This document shows, one piece after another, positions 1-8,846 of a stretch of 47,133 nt of DNA; the first letter of the stretch is position 1, and every line of letters begins with the position of its first letter. Below the pieces are notes generated by a model. That model searched no databases and had not been told where the DNA came from. It was given only the letters and a program-made list of their open reading frames with translations. Source of the DNA: a bacterium (lineage in GTDB: Bacteria > Oederibacteriota > Muellerivitia > Muellerivitales > Muellerivitaceae); contig DASZRK010000052.1 in NCBI GenBank assembly GCA_035549195.1, forward strand, positions 1 through 47,133. The letters run 5' to 3'. A program made the translations under genes and the position numbers.

Positions 1-2
1 CG

Positions 3-476
3 CAGAAGGGCAAGATGCCCGTGTTCATCCTGACCGCCCGCGGGTCCTCCGAGGACATCGTGCGGGGGTTGGAGGCAGGCGCGGAGGACTACCTGAGCAA
101 ACCCTTCAACGAAAGGGAATTCCTCGCCCGGGTCCGGGCGATCCTGAAACGGCATTCTTCCACGACCCCGGTCAAGGATGAGATCATTTCCGGGAAGGTC
201 CGACTTTCGCCGACCTCCCATGAGGTCTGGTGCCAGGACAAGCCCATTGCCTTGACCTTACGGGAGTTCGACATCCTTCGGATCTTCCTGGAGAATCCGG
301 GGAAGGCCCTGTCCCGGGAGGAGATCGTCCGTTTGGCCTGGGGACCGGCCACCGCCATCGTCCCCAAAGTGGTGGATGTCCATGTGGGGCATCTTCGGGC
401 CAAATTGGGTCCGGAAGGAAAGCGGGTCGAGACCGTTCCCCAGGTCGGCTACAAGTGGGTCCTGTCCAAGCGGTGA
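3..476 (+). CDS. OmpR/PhoB-family response regulator, 5' end missing
   Basis: This is the C-terminal part of a two-component response regulator; the frame is open to the window start, so the acidic pocket and phospho-acceptor Asp lie upstream. What remains of the receiver domain has the conserved Thr (ILTARG) and the conserved Lys (LSKPF). It is followed by a winged-helix trans_reg_C domain over roughly the last 95 residues (LTLREFDIL, LSREEIVRLAWG, VDVHVGHLRAKLG, VGYKW). Proteins of this family bind direct repeats spaced about 11 bp apart, and such an array starts 22 bases after the stop. The partner kinase is not in the window. The family is certain; the target genes are inferred. Confidence 0.93.
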   Translation, partial: QKGKMPVFILTARGSSEDIVRGLEAGAEDYLSKPFNEREFLARVRAILKRHSSTTPVKDEIISGKVRLSPTSHEVWCQDKPIALTLREFDILRIFLENPGKALSREEIVRLAWGPATAIVPKVVDVHVGHLRAKLGPEGKRVETVPQVGYKWVLSKR

Positions 477-497
477 TCCCGGGGCCTATACGGCTTC

Positions 498-536
498 TTT
501 ACCGCTCCTTTGCCGCCTTTTTACCCCGTTCGTACC
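498..536 (+). promoter_or_regulatory. 11-bp-spaced direct repeats, possible response-regulator operator
   Basis: Hexamers TTTACC (498), TTTGCC (509), TTTACC (520) and a weaker CGTACC (531) recur at exactly 11-bp steps in the gap between the response regulator and the next genes. OmpR/PhoB proteins bind head-to-tail sites of this period. A second array of the same hexamer lies at 1521-1559. The pattern is seen; binding by the neighbouring regulator is inferred. Confidence 0.55.
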
Positions 537-599
537 CCTTTTCTCCTTAAATTCATCCCTGGAAAGCCGTGCCGCAAAGGCATGGGGAAGGGATGGACC

Positions 600-752
600 A
601 TGATCCGAACCAAGAGCCCTGAGGACTTGCCTCCTTGGACCGAGGATGTTTGGGACCGGTGGTTCTATTCCTTCATGAAGGAGGTCTCCCAACCCGAAGA
701 TGGGGAGGCCCCGACGCCCCCTTCGGACCCGGTGGCCGGTGGTGCGTCATGA
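600..752 (+). CDS. Small ORF of 50 residues, unknown
   Basis: This short, acidic, Trp-rich frame (start MIRTKSPEDLPPWTED) lies between the operator-like repeats and the AraC-type gene. It begins at ATG 600 after a purine-rich stretch (GGGAAGGGATGGACC). Its TGA overlaps the ATG of the next gene (ATGA, 749-752), the usual sign of translational coupling. No domain is recognised. It may be a real small protein or a leader that drives translation of the regulator. The overlap is the main support; the coding status is uncertain. Confidence 0.45.
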   Translation: MIRTKSPEDLPPWTEDVWDRWFYSFMKEVSQPEDGEAPTPPSDPVAGGAS

Positions 753-1489
753 CCGAGATCCTGGAAGCTCCCGTCGATAGGGTTTCCCTGCGAGGCCCGG
801 ACCACGGGGAAACATCCCCGCCGGAACGGTCCGCCCTTTGGGAACTCCTGAGCGCGTTCCAAGGGCTCCAAAAGGTCTATCGGGAAGGGCGGATGTCGGA
901 GAGGGAGGCGGCTTTCCAGCTTTATGTCCATCGGGTCCGGATGCAAGGACGGGGTGCGGTCGTCCATTTCCAATACGCCCTTGGGTTCTTGGCCTTGGAG
1001 CTCTCCAAAATGGAACCCGGATTGGCCCCGGCCTTGGATAAGGTCCTGGCGGAGAACGCCCGATCGATGGAACGGGGGGACCCGGAGGCCATGTTCAAGG
1101 ACGGGTTGGAACGCATTTATCGTCTGGCCCTCAAACCCCGGCAAGGGATGAAAGAAGACCGTTTGGACAGCGCGCGGGACTTCATCCGGGCCCATTTCCA
1201 GGAATCCATCCCCTTGGGGAAGGTGGCCGTCGAGTTCGGGCTTTCGACCTCGGTTTTCGGCCGTTGCTTCAAGGAACGGTTCGGAAAAGGGTTTTCAGTG
1301 TTCCTGAGGGATCTTCGGGTCGAGAAGGCCAAGGAGCTTTTGACCCATGGCCAACTCTCGGTCGAACGGGTCAGCCTTGAAAGCGGTTTCAAGAACTTCC
1401 ATTACTTCTTCGAGGTCTTCAAGAAGGCGACGGGGAAGACGCCCCATCAATTCCGGAGGACCCAAACGGGACGATCGCCCAAAGTTTGA
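749..1489 (+). CDS. AraC-family transcriptional regulator
   Basis: This 246-residue protein has a C-terminal double helix-turn-helix of AraC/XylS type over about the last 100 residues. The visible marks are the first HTH (IPLGKVAVEFGLSTSVFGRCFKERFG), the linker FSVFLRDLRVEKAKELL, and the second HTH with the family signature (SLESGFKNFHYFFEVFKKATGKTPHQFRR). The N-terminal half is helical and matches no sensor domain I recognise. The start ATG overlaps the stop of the 50-residue ORF. It lies between two arrays of TTTRCC repeats, so it may be under the control of the upstream response regulator. The effector is unknown. Confidence 0.88.
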   Translation: MTEILEAPVDRVSLRGPDHGETSPPERSALWELLSAFQGLQKVYREGRMSEREAAFQLYVHRVRMQGRGAVVHFQYALGFLALELSKMEPGLAPALDKVLAENARSMERGDPEAMFKDGLERIYRLALKPRQGMKEDRLDSARDFIRAHFQESIPLGKVAVEFGLSTSVFGRCFKERFGKGFSVFLRDLRVEKAKELLTHGQLSVERVSLESGFKNFHYFFEVFKKATGKTPHQFRRTQTGRSPKV

Positions 1490-1520
1490 CCGAGATCCAT
1501 TTTCAACCGATGGCCCTTCC

Positions 1521-1559
1521 TTTGCCGTTCCTTTAATCCTTCTTTACCCCTTCTTTACG
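1521..1559 (+). promoter_or_regulatory. Second array of 11-bp-spaced direct repeats
   Basis: TTTGCC (1521), TTTAAT (1532), TTTACC (1543) and TTTACG (1554) follow at exact 11-bp steps, upstream of the secreted-protein genes that begin at 1646. The hexamer and period match the array at 498-536. It is a candidate activator site; no clear -35 element is visible, as is common at promoters activated by this regulator family. Confidence 0.55.
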
Positions 1560-1645
1560 AAAAACCAATGCGATGGGCGATAGCATTTGCTCGTCGTCCA
1601 TAAAAATGATTTTCGGTCGATCGCCTTCGGCCATGGTGGTGTGTT

Positions 1646-2779
1646 TTGATCCGAGAAAGATCCTTAAAGATCGGGGAACTCCAAGGAGCCGTTGAACCTT
1701 CGAGGACCGATCCTGGCCTTGATGTTCCTCCCTTCGGGCGGCTCCGTCCTTCTTGGGGCCTGGCTTTTCTGATTTTCCTTTGGGCCCTTCTTCCTTCCCC
1801 GGTCCTGGCCTGGGTCAATGGGGATTTCGAGACCTGCAACCTGACCGGTTGGACCACTTCGACCAATTCAGGGGCCAATCTTGCCTGCGGGCCCCCGACC
1901 GCCTCTTCTGTTCCGGTCGGATGGGCCCCTCTTTCCAATAATATGCTTCCCATGGTCCATGGGGGAAATTGTGCCGCCCAGCTCTACTCGGCCCGGGGCG
2001 ATGAGAACCACCAGGATTGGGCCCGCATCCAGCAAACGGATGTGGTCCCGTCGGACGGGAGGACCTGCCTTTCCTTTTGGTTCGCGGCGGTCTTCGAGGA
2101 CCATCACTATGAGGTCGGTCAATCGGAGGACACCTATATCCAGGCCGACGTGATCGTGGGCGGCACCACGATCGCCTCCCTGGTCTATAACTGGGCCAAC
2201 AACCTGGCCATCGTGGTCTTTGACGGCTTGACCGGGACGGGTGGCGCGATCTGCGCGGTCAACCCGACCACCGAGAACCGATGGGGGTACCTTCCCTGGA
2301 CCAATTACACCATCAACCTTTGCCAATACGTGGGCCAACAGGTCACCCTTCGGTTCACTGACTACGATTGCGGGCAAGGGGGGCATTACGGTTGGGGCTA
2401 CGTGGACGATGTGACCTGGGCGGCCTGCCCCCAACCACCGACCATGTCCTTGACCAAGTCCAACGATCCGTCGGGCCCGGTCACCCAAGGCCAGGTCATC
2501 ACCTATACCTTGACCTATGGGAACAGTGGCCCCGGATTGGCCAGCGGCGTGACGGTGACGGACCCGATCCCCCCGGGGACCAGTTTCGTGCCCGGGTCCC
2601 AGACCAGCAGCCCCAGCATGCCCAATACCTTCGTGAGCGGCGGCCAGGTGGGCTGGTCCATCGGCAACCTGCCCGCCGGAGCCTCCGGGACCCTTAGTTT
2701 CCAGGTCCGGGCAAGCCAATCCTGCGTGACGATCATCAACCAAGCGTCTTTATCCGACCTGGAACAGGCTTGCTATTGA
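1646..2779 (+). CDS. Secreted protein with lectin-like N-domain and DUF11-like domain
   Basis: This is a 377-residue exported protein. After a long N-region comes a hydrophobic segment ([19 protein letters not shown], about residues 37-55), read as a signal peptide. Residues of about 56-262 start [14 protein letters not shown] and look like a beta-sandwich/carbohydrate-binding-like module with many Cys. From about residue 268 a DUF11-like repeat domain follows ([33 protein letters not shown]). The start TTG at 1646 is the only plausible in-frame common start, behind a weak GGTGG, so the N-terminus is uncertain. The next gene starts 8 bases later, so the two are probably cotranscribed. It is probably a cell-surface protein; the function is unknown. 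Confidence 0.75.
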   Translation: MIRERSLKIGELQGAVEPSRTDPGLDVPPFGRLRPSWGLAFLIFLWALLPSPVLAWVNGDFETCNLTGWTTSTNSGANLACGPPTASSVPVGWAPLSNNMLPMVHGGNCAAQLYSARGDENHQDWARIQQTDVVPSDGRTCLSFWFAAVFEDHHYEVGQSEDTYIQADVIVGGTTIASLVYNWANNLAIVVFDGLTGTGGAICAVNPTTENRWGYLPWTNYTINLCQYVGQQVTLRFTDYDCGQGGHYGWGYVDDVTWAACPQPPTMSLTKSNDPSGPVTQGQVITYTLTYGNSGPGLASGVTVTDPIPPGTSFVPGSQTSSPSMPNTFVSGGQVGWSIGNLPAGASGTLSFQVRASQSCVTIINQASLSDLEQACY

Positions 2780-2787
2780 GGGCGCCG

Positions 2788-5700
2788 ATGGAAAAGGGAC
2801 CGAGGATGGATGGGATGGGATGGGGGAGGCTTCGGCTGGCCCTTTCCCTGGCCTTTGCCCTGGCCGCGGGTGCGGTCCGGGGGCAGACCTTCTCGACCAT
2901 CTCCGTCGGCGCCACCACCTCCTGCGTCACCGTCGGGCAGACCCTGTCGGTCACCCTGGTGTTCGGTCCCACGAACGATCAATTCCAAACCGACGATTAC
3001 AGCATCGGTTTCGGAAGTGCCGCGACCCTTTCGTTCCCCGGGGGTTGCACCGCTTCCTATAACACGGGCTCCCTCCCCACCGCGGATGCGGTCACCTTGG
3101 TCCAGTCGGTCACGGTCCCGGCCACGATCTCGGGCCCTTGGACGACCCTCGCAGTGGTCGGGATCGAGAACAGCACTTACTTATGCGGCGGAAGTACCGT
3201 GATCGGGACGACAGGCATCTCCCTTTGCCCCTCTTCTTCCACCGGTACCCCTACGTTCACCCCGACCCGGACCAACACCCCCACCTCGACGAGGAGTTCC
3301 ACTCCAACCCGGACGGTCACCCCCACCCTTACCGGATCGGGTGGGCCCGCCGACACGCCGACCTTTACCCCAATACCCATCGGTCCGACCGCGACGCCCG
3401 TTCGGAAGATGATCCTTTCGAACGCGGTGACCAACGTGGTCGGAGGCTGCACCCCCTCCCCGACCTCGACCGGGACCCCCACCCGGACGCCGTCCGCGAC
3501 CTCGACCCCGACCTCCACCCGGACGGCCACCGACACGGCCACCTCCACCTCGACCTCCACCAGCAGCTTTACCTCGACCGCGACCCGGACCTCCACCTCG
3601 ACCTGGACGACCACGGATACCTCCACCGAAACCTCCACCTGGACCCCGACCAAGACCTGGACCGCCAGTTCCACCGCGAGCGATACTTCGACCGCGACCT
3701 TTTCCAGGACGGCGACTTCCACCAGTACGGATACCGGTACACCGACCGCCACCAAGACCCCCACTTCCACCTTCACCCCTTCGGATACCCGCACTTCCAC
3801 GCCGACCTCCACCGATACCTCGACCGGGACGGCCACCTCCACGGCGACCGATACCAGGACCGCCACGTTCACCGCGACCGCTTCCGATACGCGCACCTCG
3901 ACCGCTACCTCCACTTCGACCCATACGCTGGTCTTCACGGCGACGCCCACGGATAGCTTCACCGTGACGGACACTCCGACGGCCTCCAATACCCGGACCG
4001 ATACCGCCACCTCCACCGCAACTAGGACCTGGACCGCCACCGGGACCCCGACCGCCACGTCCACGGATACCTTCACCCCTACGTCCACCCGGACCTCCAC
4101 CGAAACCCGGACCCCCACGCCGACCCCCACCCCCACGAACAGCGCGACGGATACCTGGACCTTCACTTCGACCTTTACGGCGACCGATAGTCCGACCCCG
4201 ACCTGGACCCGAACGGCGACGGCGACGTCCACGGCGACCCGGACCTGGACCTTCACCTCCACAGCGACGGATACAAGGACCTTTACGTCGACCTTCACTT
4301 GGACCCCGACGGCCACCGCCACTTCGACCCCGACTTCGACCCCGACCGCGACGGATACAAGGACATTCACAGCCACCCGGACACCCACCCATACATGGAC
4401 GGACACTTCCACGCCGACACCGACCCGCACCGCCACCGATACCCCGAGCCCCACGGCGACCCGGACCTTTACGCCGACCCGAACACCCACCTGGACCTGG
4501 ACTTGGACCCACACCTGGACGGCGACCTCCACGGCAACCCCGACCCGAACCCCCACCGATACATGGACGGCGACCCCGAGCGACACCTGGACCCCCACTT
4601 GGACGGCGACGGCCACGGCGACTTCCACCCCTTTACCTCAGATCTCCTTCTCGAAAAAGGTCTCGGCCCTGACGGTGGAGTCCGGCGGGAACTTGACCTA
4701 TACGCTGGAATTGACCGTGGGAGCCGCCGGTCTGGGTGGAGCGACCATCACCGACCGATTGCCCCCCCAACTTGTTTTTACGGGGGCGGGGCCCAATGTT
4801 CCTGCAAGCCTTCCGACGCCGCTTTATGACCCGGCCCAGTCCGTTCTTTCCTGGGCCCTCCCGGCCCTGGGTCCGGGGACCTATGACCTTACCTATCGAA
4901 CCCGGGTGAAGGATCTTTTGGTCTCGGGGACCCAGGTCCTGAACCAGGCGGTCCTGGAACTGGGTCCTTCGGCGGGCCTCACCAGTGTCGCGCCCTCGGT
5001 GGTGGTGGGCTCCTATGAGGTCACGATCGGGGTCTATAACGAGGCAGGGGAATTGGTGGTGGTCCTGCTCCAGGAGCAACTTTCCCAGGCGATCCAAAAT
5101 TTCGACTTTGGGAGCGGGAACGGATCGATCACCAGCCTTTCCGGTCCCAATGGCTCGGTGACGGTCTATTTCGGCGGGGTGGCCTTGACCACCTGGGACG
5201 GGACCAATGGTTCGGGGTCCCCGGTCAGCAACGGTGTTTACCACCTGAAGGTGGACAATGTGAACGGGCAAGGCATGGACCTGAGCACCACCCAACAGGT
5301 GACGGTCAGCCGGTCCCTGGCCCACGTCCATGTGGCCATTTATAACGAAGCGGGCGAGATCGTCCGGGAGCTCCTGACGACGGCGCAGGACAGCCAGGGG
5401 AACGGACTGGCCACCCTTTCCCTCGGTTCGTCGGTGTTGGACCCGGCCTCAGGTCCGCTCCAGGAAACGATCATCCTTTCGACCATACTGGGATCCCCGG
5501 TCACCCTGTCCTGGGACGGGACAGGAAGTTCGGGGGCTTATCTGACGGCCGGGCGTTATTTCGTGGAAGGGCATTGGACCGGCGCCCAGGGTGGGGAACA
5601 GACCTTGGTCCAGACCTTCACCATCGCCTCGGGGAGACCGGACCGGGAAAAGGTGACCGTGGGCCCGAACCCGGTCCGGCTTTCCCAGGGTCAGGCCCAA

Positions 5701-5922
5701 GCCCTTTTCCAGGGACCCACGGGGGCCCAGGACACCCTTCGGGTCAAGATCTATGACCTGGCCGGGGAACTGGTCGGGGAGATCCAGGGAGCGACCGGCG
5801 CCAATAGCGCCGCCTGGGACGCTTCCACGGTGGCGACGGGCATCTATCTGGCGGTCGTGGAAATAAAGCCGCCGACCGGCGGGATCCAGCGACAGATCCT
5901 GAAGCTGGGCGTCATTCGCTGA
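2788..5922 (+). CDS. Giant Thr/Pro-rich surface protein with DUF11 and FlgD-like modules
   Basis: This 1044-residue exported protein has a signal peptide ([19 protein letters not shown]), a beta-rich Cys-containing head (about residues 31-150), then a Thr/Pro/Ser-rich low-complexity stalk with short Trp, Asp and Arg interruptions (about 150-617). One DUF11-like domain follows ([19 protein letters not shown], about 618-720). Three FlgD-like beta modules come next, marked by [19 protein letters not shown] and [10 protein letters not shown], each with WDG or WDA plus GxY motifs. The last one starts VGPNPVRL and resembles sorting-type C-terminal domains. ATG 2788 is preferred because GAGG lies six bases upstream; a TTG at 2770 is an alternative. 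It is probably a long, perhaps glycosylated, surface stalk. Confidence 0.82.
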   Translation: MEKGPRMDGMGWGRLRLALSLAFALAAGAVRGQTFSTISVGATTSCVTVGQTLSVTLVFGPTNDQFQTDDYSIGFGSAATLSFPGGCTASYNTGSLPTADAVTLVQSVTVPATISGPWTTLAVVGIENSTYLCGGSTVIGTTGISLCPSSSTGTPTFTPTRTNTPTSTRSSTPTRTVTPTLTGSGGPADTPTFTPIPIGPTATPVRKMILSNAVTNVVGGCTPSPTSTGTPTRTPSATSTPTSTRTATDTATSTSTSTSSFTSTATRTSTSTWTTTDTSTETSTWTPTKTWTASSTASDTSTATFSRTATSTSTDTGTPTATKTPTSTFTPSDTRTSTPTSTDTSTGTATSTATDTRTATFTATASDTRTSTATSTSTHTLVFTATPTDSFTVTDTPTASNTRTDTATSTATRTWTATGTPTATSTDTFTPTSTRTSTETRTPTPTPTPTNSATDTWTFTSTFTATDSPTPTWTRTATATSTATRTWTFTSTATDTRTFTSTFTWTPTATATSTPTSTPTATDTRTFTATRTPTHTWTDTSTPTPTRTATDTPSPTATRTFTPTRTPTWTWTWTHTWTATSTATPTRTPTDTWTATPSDTWTPTWTATATATSTPLPQISFSKKVSALTVESGGNLTYTLELTVGAAGLGGATITDRLPPQLVFTGAGPNVPASLPTPLYDPAQSVLSWALPALGPGTYDLTYRTRVKDLLVSGTQVLNQAVLELGPSAGLTSVAPSVVVGSYEVTIGVYNEAGELVVVLLQEQLSQAIQNFDFGSGNGSITSLSGPNGSVTVYFGGVALTTWDGTNGSGSPVSNGVYHLKVDNVNGQGMDLSTTQQVTVSRSLAHVHVAIYNEAGEIVRELLTTAQDSQGNGLATLSLGSSVLDPASGPLQETIILSTILGSPVTLSWDGTGSSGAYLTAGRYFVEGHWTGAQGGEQTLVQTFTIASGRPDREKVTVGPNPVRLSQGQAQALFQGPTGAQDTLRVKIYDLAGELVGEIQGATGANSAAWDASTVATGIYLAVVEIKPPTGGIQRQILKLGVIR
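3235..4640 (+). repeat. Low-complexity Thr-codon repeat tract
   Basis: About 1.4 kb of degenerate ACC/ACG/ACT-rich repeats (units like CGACCTCCACC) encode the Thr-rich stalk of the surrounding gene. There is an interruption near 3400-3450 that encodes a short non-repetitive stretch. The composition leaves several frames open on both strands, which produces long false ORFs. The tract is prone to slippage and assembly collapse. Confidence 0.85.
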
Positions 5923-6157
5923 AAAAGACCCGGTCCCTTCGACGCAAGCCTGGAAGGAAAGTCCTTCGCCCGGGATGAGTCGGAAATCGTCCCGGCCGAA
6001 CGCCACGGTGGAAGGGTCCTTGTGACCTTTGCCACCTTCCTGAGGACTTTGCCGTGAGGGATCGGAAGCCGTCATCCGCCCTCTTCCTCCGTGGGATCGA
6101 TCGGGTCCTTGCCGTTCTTCCCTGAAGACACTAACTTCCAAAAAAAGCGCCCCCTTT

Positions 6158-6166
6158 TGCTATACT
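6158..6166 (+). promoter_or_regulatory. Extended -10 promoter element
   Basis: TGCTATACT fits an extended -10 (TGnTATAAT-like) 24 bases before the ATG of the next gene. No convincing -35 is seen, which suits extended -10 promoters. The 267-base gap before this gene (5923-6189) otherwise holds only a short GAAGGA/TCCTTC inverted repeat at 5953-5967 without a T-run. Confidence 0.45.
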
Positions 6167-6189
6167 CTTGCGAAATTTCGGGGGTTTTC

Positions 6190-6633
6190 ATGCCTAAAAA
6201 GCTCCAAAAGTTGACCTGGAAGAAGGGACTGACGCTTTACGCGGTCAGTTGGGTCATCACGTTCTTCGTGGTCTTCGGGCTGCGGCAGGCCCTCATCGAC
6301 CGGGATGAGCTCAATTGCTATGCGCGTATCCACGTGATCCAAAAGGCGGTGGACCAGTGGAATCAAGTCCACGCCGACCAACCCGTCACCGAGGACATCG
6401 ACGAGAACGCCCTCGTTCAGGCCGGCTTCCTGGCCCCCCAGACCTATGACCATCAAAAGCACTATTACTTCGTGGGGAAGACCGCCTGGGGCCCCCGGGT
6501 CAAATGCAACAAGCATGAGGACAATCCGCTCATCCTAAAGCTGGTCGGCGACTGTCTTTTGGCGGTCCTGGGGTTCGTGGCTTTTTGTTCCTATAAAGGC
6601 TATGTGCTGTTCGACGGCACGGAAAAAGGGTGA
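6190..6633 (+). CDS. Small two-helix membrane protein, unknown
   Basis: This 147-residue protein has a hydrophobic helix near residues 14-33 (TLYAVSWVITFFVVFGL) and a second near 115-135 (LILKLVGDCLLAVLGFVAF). A soluble middle part contains NCYARIHVIQKAVDQWNQ, which resembles the short helical motif found in pseudopilin-like proteins. ATG 6190 is chosen because it begins the hydrophobic N-terminus and follows a G-rich stretch; the longer frame to 6091 would run through the promoter-like element. Its stop overlaps the GTG alternative start of the kinase gene, so they are probably cotranscribed. No family is assigned. Confidence 0.7.
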   Translation: MPKKLQKLTWKKGLTLYAVSWVITFFVVFGLRQALIDRDELNCYARIHVIQKAVDQWNQVHADQPVTEDIDENALVQAGFLAPQTYDHQKHYYFVGKTAWGPRVKCNKHEDNPLILKLVGDCLLAVLGFVAFCSYKGYVLFDGTEKG

Positions 6634-6638
6634 AGCGA

Positions 6639-7556
6639 ATGTCCGAGGTATTGATCGTTGGTTCGGTGGCCTATGACGGGTTGAAGACCCCCTATGGGTC
6701 CGCGGACCGGGTGCTGGGAGGGGCGGCGGTCTATTCCAGCCTGGCGGCCAGCTTGTTCACCAAGGTCCAAATGGTGGGAGTGGTAGGGGACGATTTCAAG
6801 GAAGTTGAATTGGCACGCCTGCGCAGGAAGGGCATCCAAACGGGCCTGGTGACCCGCGAGAAGGGCAAGACCTTCTATTGGAAGGGTTATTACGAGAACG
6901 ACATGTCGGTCGCCCATACGGTCAAGATCGACCTGGGCGTTTTTGAGCGCTTCGACCCCCATATCACGGGGAAACACCGTGATATCCCCTATGTGTTCCT
7001 GGCGGCCATCCACCCGGACCTCCAGATCAATGTCCTGAACCAGATGAAGCGCCCCAAGTTCACGGTGCTCGATACCCGGGACCTTTGGATCAATATCACC
7101 CGTCCGGCCCTGATCAAGGTCCTGAAGCGGACCGATCTGGTGGTGGTCAATGACCAGGAGATCCGGCTTTTGACCAAGGAAATGCACCTGATGAAGGGAG
7201 CCCGCGCGCTCCAGAAGATGGGGCCCAAGATCGTCATCGTGAAAAAGGGCGAGCATGGGGCCATGTTGTTCGGACCCGGTTGGACCTTCCTGTCGCCCGC
7301 CGTGCCTTTGGACTATGTGGTGGACCCGACCGGCGCCGGGGACACCTTCGCGGGCGCCTTCATCGGTTACGTGGCCCGGGCTGGGAAACTGAACCCCGAG
7401 GTCTTGAAACAGGCCGTCATCGCGGGCAATTTGGTGGCTTCCTTCACCGTGCAGGGATTCGGCACCAAGGCCATCGCCGGGCTCACCAAGGCGAAGCTGA
7501 AACAAAGGTCGGTGGCCTATCACAAGTTCGCCTCGATACCGAAGGTCAAGATCTAA
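6639..7556 (+). CDS. PfkB-family carbohydrate/nucleoside kinase
   Basis: This is a ribokinase-like sugar or nucleoside kinase of about 305 residues. It shows the N-terminal start of the fold (VLIVGSVAYDGL), the first PfkB signature region (VLGGAAVYSSLAASL) and the second signature DPTGAGDTFAGAF, whose Asp is the catalytic base and whose GAGD forms the anion hole. ATG 6639 is preferred because AAGGG lies eight bases upstream; GTG 6630, overlapping the previous stop, would add three residues. The substrate cannot be read from the sequence. It precedes the aminotransferase block by 15 bases and may be in the same transcript. Confidence 0.9.
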   Translation: MSEVLIVGSVAYDGLKTPYGSADRVLGGAAVYSSLAASLFTKVQMVGVVGDDFKEVELARLRRKGIQTGLVTREKGKTFYWKGYYENDMSVAHTVKIDLGVFERFDPHITGKHRDIPYVFLAAIHPDLQINVLNQMKRPKFTVLDTRDLWINITRPALIKVLKRTDLVVVNDQEIRLLTKEMHLMKGARALQKMGPKIVIVKKGEHGAMLFGPGWTFLSPAVPLDYVVDPTGAGDTFAGAFIGYVARAGKLNPEVLKQAVIAGNLVASFTVQGFGTKAIAGLTKAKLKQRSVAYHKFASIPKVKI

Positions 7557-7571
7557 TCACCCGGAGAGACC

Positions 7572-8750
7572 ATGCCGATCCGCACCGAAGCTAACCTCAT
7601 CAAGAAATTCCCGCCCTATCTTTTCGCCCGGCTCAACGCCGAGAAACTGGCCGCGCGGCAGAAGGGGATCGATGTCATCGATTTCGGGATGGGGAACCCG
7701 GACAATCCGACACCCCGGCCCATTGTGGACAAGCTCATCGAAGTGGTGCAGGACAAGAAGTCCCATCGTTATTCCACCTCCAAGGGGATCCCGGCTTTCC
7801 TGAAGGCCGTATCCCGCTGGTACGACCGCAAATACGGGGTCCCCATCAACCCCTATACCGAGGCGGTCTCGGTCATCGGTTCCAAAGAGGGTTTGGCCCA
7901 CCTGGGGCTCGCCGTCATCAACCCCGGCGACAAGGTGCTTGTGCCCAACCCGACCTATCCCATCCATCATTACAGCGTCATCATCGCCGGCGGAAGCCTG
8001 GTCACCATCCCCATCCTGGATGGACCGGAGGCCTTCTTAAGGCATGTGGACAAGGCCTATTCCAAGTCCACCCCGAAACCCAAGATCCTCATCATCAATT
8101 TTCCCCATAACCCCACGACCATTTCCATCGAACCGGAGTTCTTCAAGGACGTCGTGAAGTGGGCCAAGAAAAAGCAGGTCCTGGTGGTCCACGACCTGGC
8201 CTACGCCGATATCGTCTTCGACGGCTACAAATCCCCCAGTTTCCTGGCCACGCCCGGCGCCAAGGACGTGGGCATCGAGATCTTCACCATGTCCAAGTCC
8301 TACAACATGGCGGGGTGGCGCATCGGTTTCGCGGCGGGGAACCCCAAGGTCATCGCGTCATTGGCCAAGATCAAGAGCTACATGGATTACGGCATCTTCA
8401 CCCCCATCCAGGTGGCCGCCATCACGGCCCTCGACAGCCCCGAAGAGAACCTCCGTAAGCTGGCCGCCGTCTACCAGGAGCGCCGGGACATCATGGTCGA
8501 GGGGATGAACCGCATGGGTTGGCCCATCGAAAAACCCCGGGCGGCCATGTATCTTTGGGCCAAGATCCCCCAGAAGTTCGGCAAGCTGAACTCGATGGAC
8601 TTCGCCATGAAGCTTTTGAAGGAAGCGGAAGTGGCCGTTTCTCCCGGAACGGGATTCGGGAGCTTGGGGGAGGGTTACATCCGCATGGCCTTGGTCGAGA
8701 ACAAGGACCGCATCCGGCAGGCCTTGAGGAACATGAAGAAGTTGTTTTAA
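7572..8750 (+). CDS. alaC: Glutamate-pyruvate aminotransferase AlaC-like (class I PLP enzyme)
   Basis: This 392-residue fold-type I aminotransferase is very close in motif order to E. coli AlaC: RLPPY-like PPYLFA, IDFGMGNPD, YSTSKGIPAF, IGSKEGLAHL, VPNPTYPIH, VVHDLAYADI, SKSYNMAGWRIGF with PLP Lys242, and SPGTGFG. AlaC makes alanine from pyruvate and glutamate. Relatives in other phyla are annotated as LL-diaminopimelate aminotransferases, and its position before hom-thrC-lysC keeps that role open. GGAGAG stands just upstream of ATG 7572. It acts in the cytoplasm. The family is sure; alanine versus diaminopimelate specificity is not. Confidence 0.88.
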   Translation: MPIRTEANLIKKFPPYLFARLNAEKLAARQKGIDVIDFGMGNPDNPTPRPIVDKLIEVVQDKKSHRYSTSKGIPAFLKAVSRWYDRKYGVPINPYTEAVSVIGSKEGLAHLGLAVINPGDKVLVPNPTYPIHHYSVIIAGGSLVTIPILDGPEAFLRHVDKAYSKSTPKPKILIINFPHNPTTISIEPEFFKDVVKWAKKKQVLVVHDLAYADIVFDGYKSPSFLATPGAKDVGIEIFTMSKSYNMAGWRIGFAAGNPKVIASLAKIKSYMDYGIFTPIQVAAITALDSPEENLRKLAAVYQERRDIMVEGMNRMGWPIEKPRAAMYLWAKIPQKFGKLNSMDFAMKLLKEAEVAVSPGTGFGSLGEGYIRMALVENKDRIRQALRNMKKLF

Positions 8751-8846
8751 CCTGGGTCCGGGCGGCTGTCCTGGGTCATAGGAATCGAAGGCCCCGCTCC
8801 CTTAGGATCTCCCGATATCGGACCATACCAAGATTTGAGGTGCTGA

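Noticed and set aside
3177-4628. Long minus-strand frame of alternating Val and charged residues (483 codons), and other open frames over the Thr tract
   Set aside because: They arise from the low-complexity ACC/ACG repeat coding for Thr on the plus strand; no ribosome site or start context.
3235-4640. CRISPR-like or minisatellite array
   Set aside because: Repeats are degenerate, without unique spacers of constant length, and encode a continuous Thr-rich protein segment.
7572-8750. LL-diaminopimelate aminotransferase as the firm call
   Set aside because: Motif order is closest to AlaC; the diaminopimelate role is left as an alternative.
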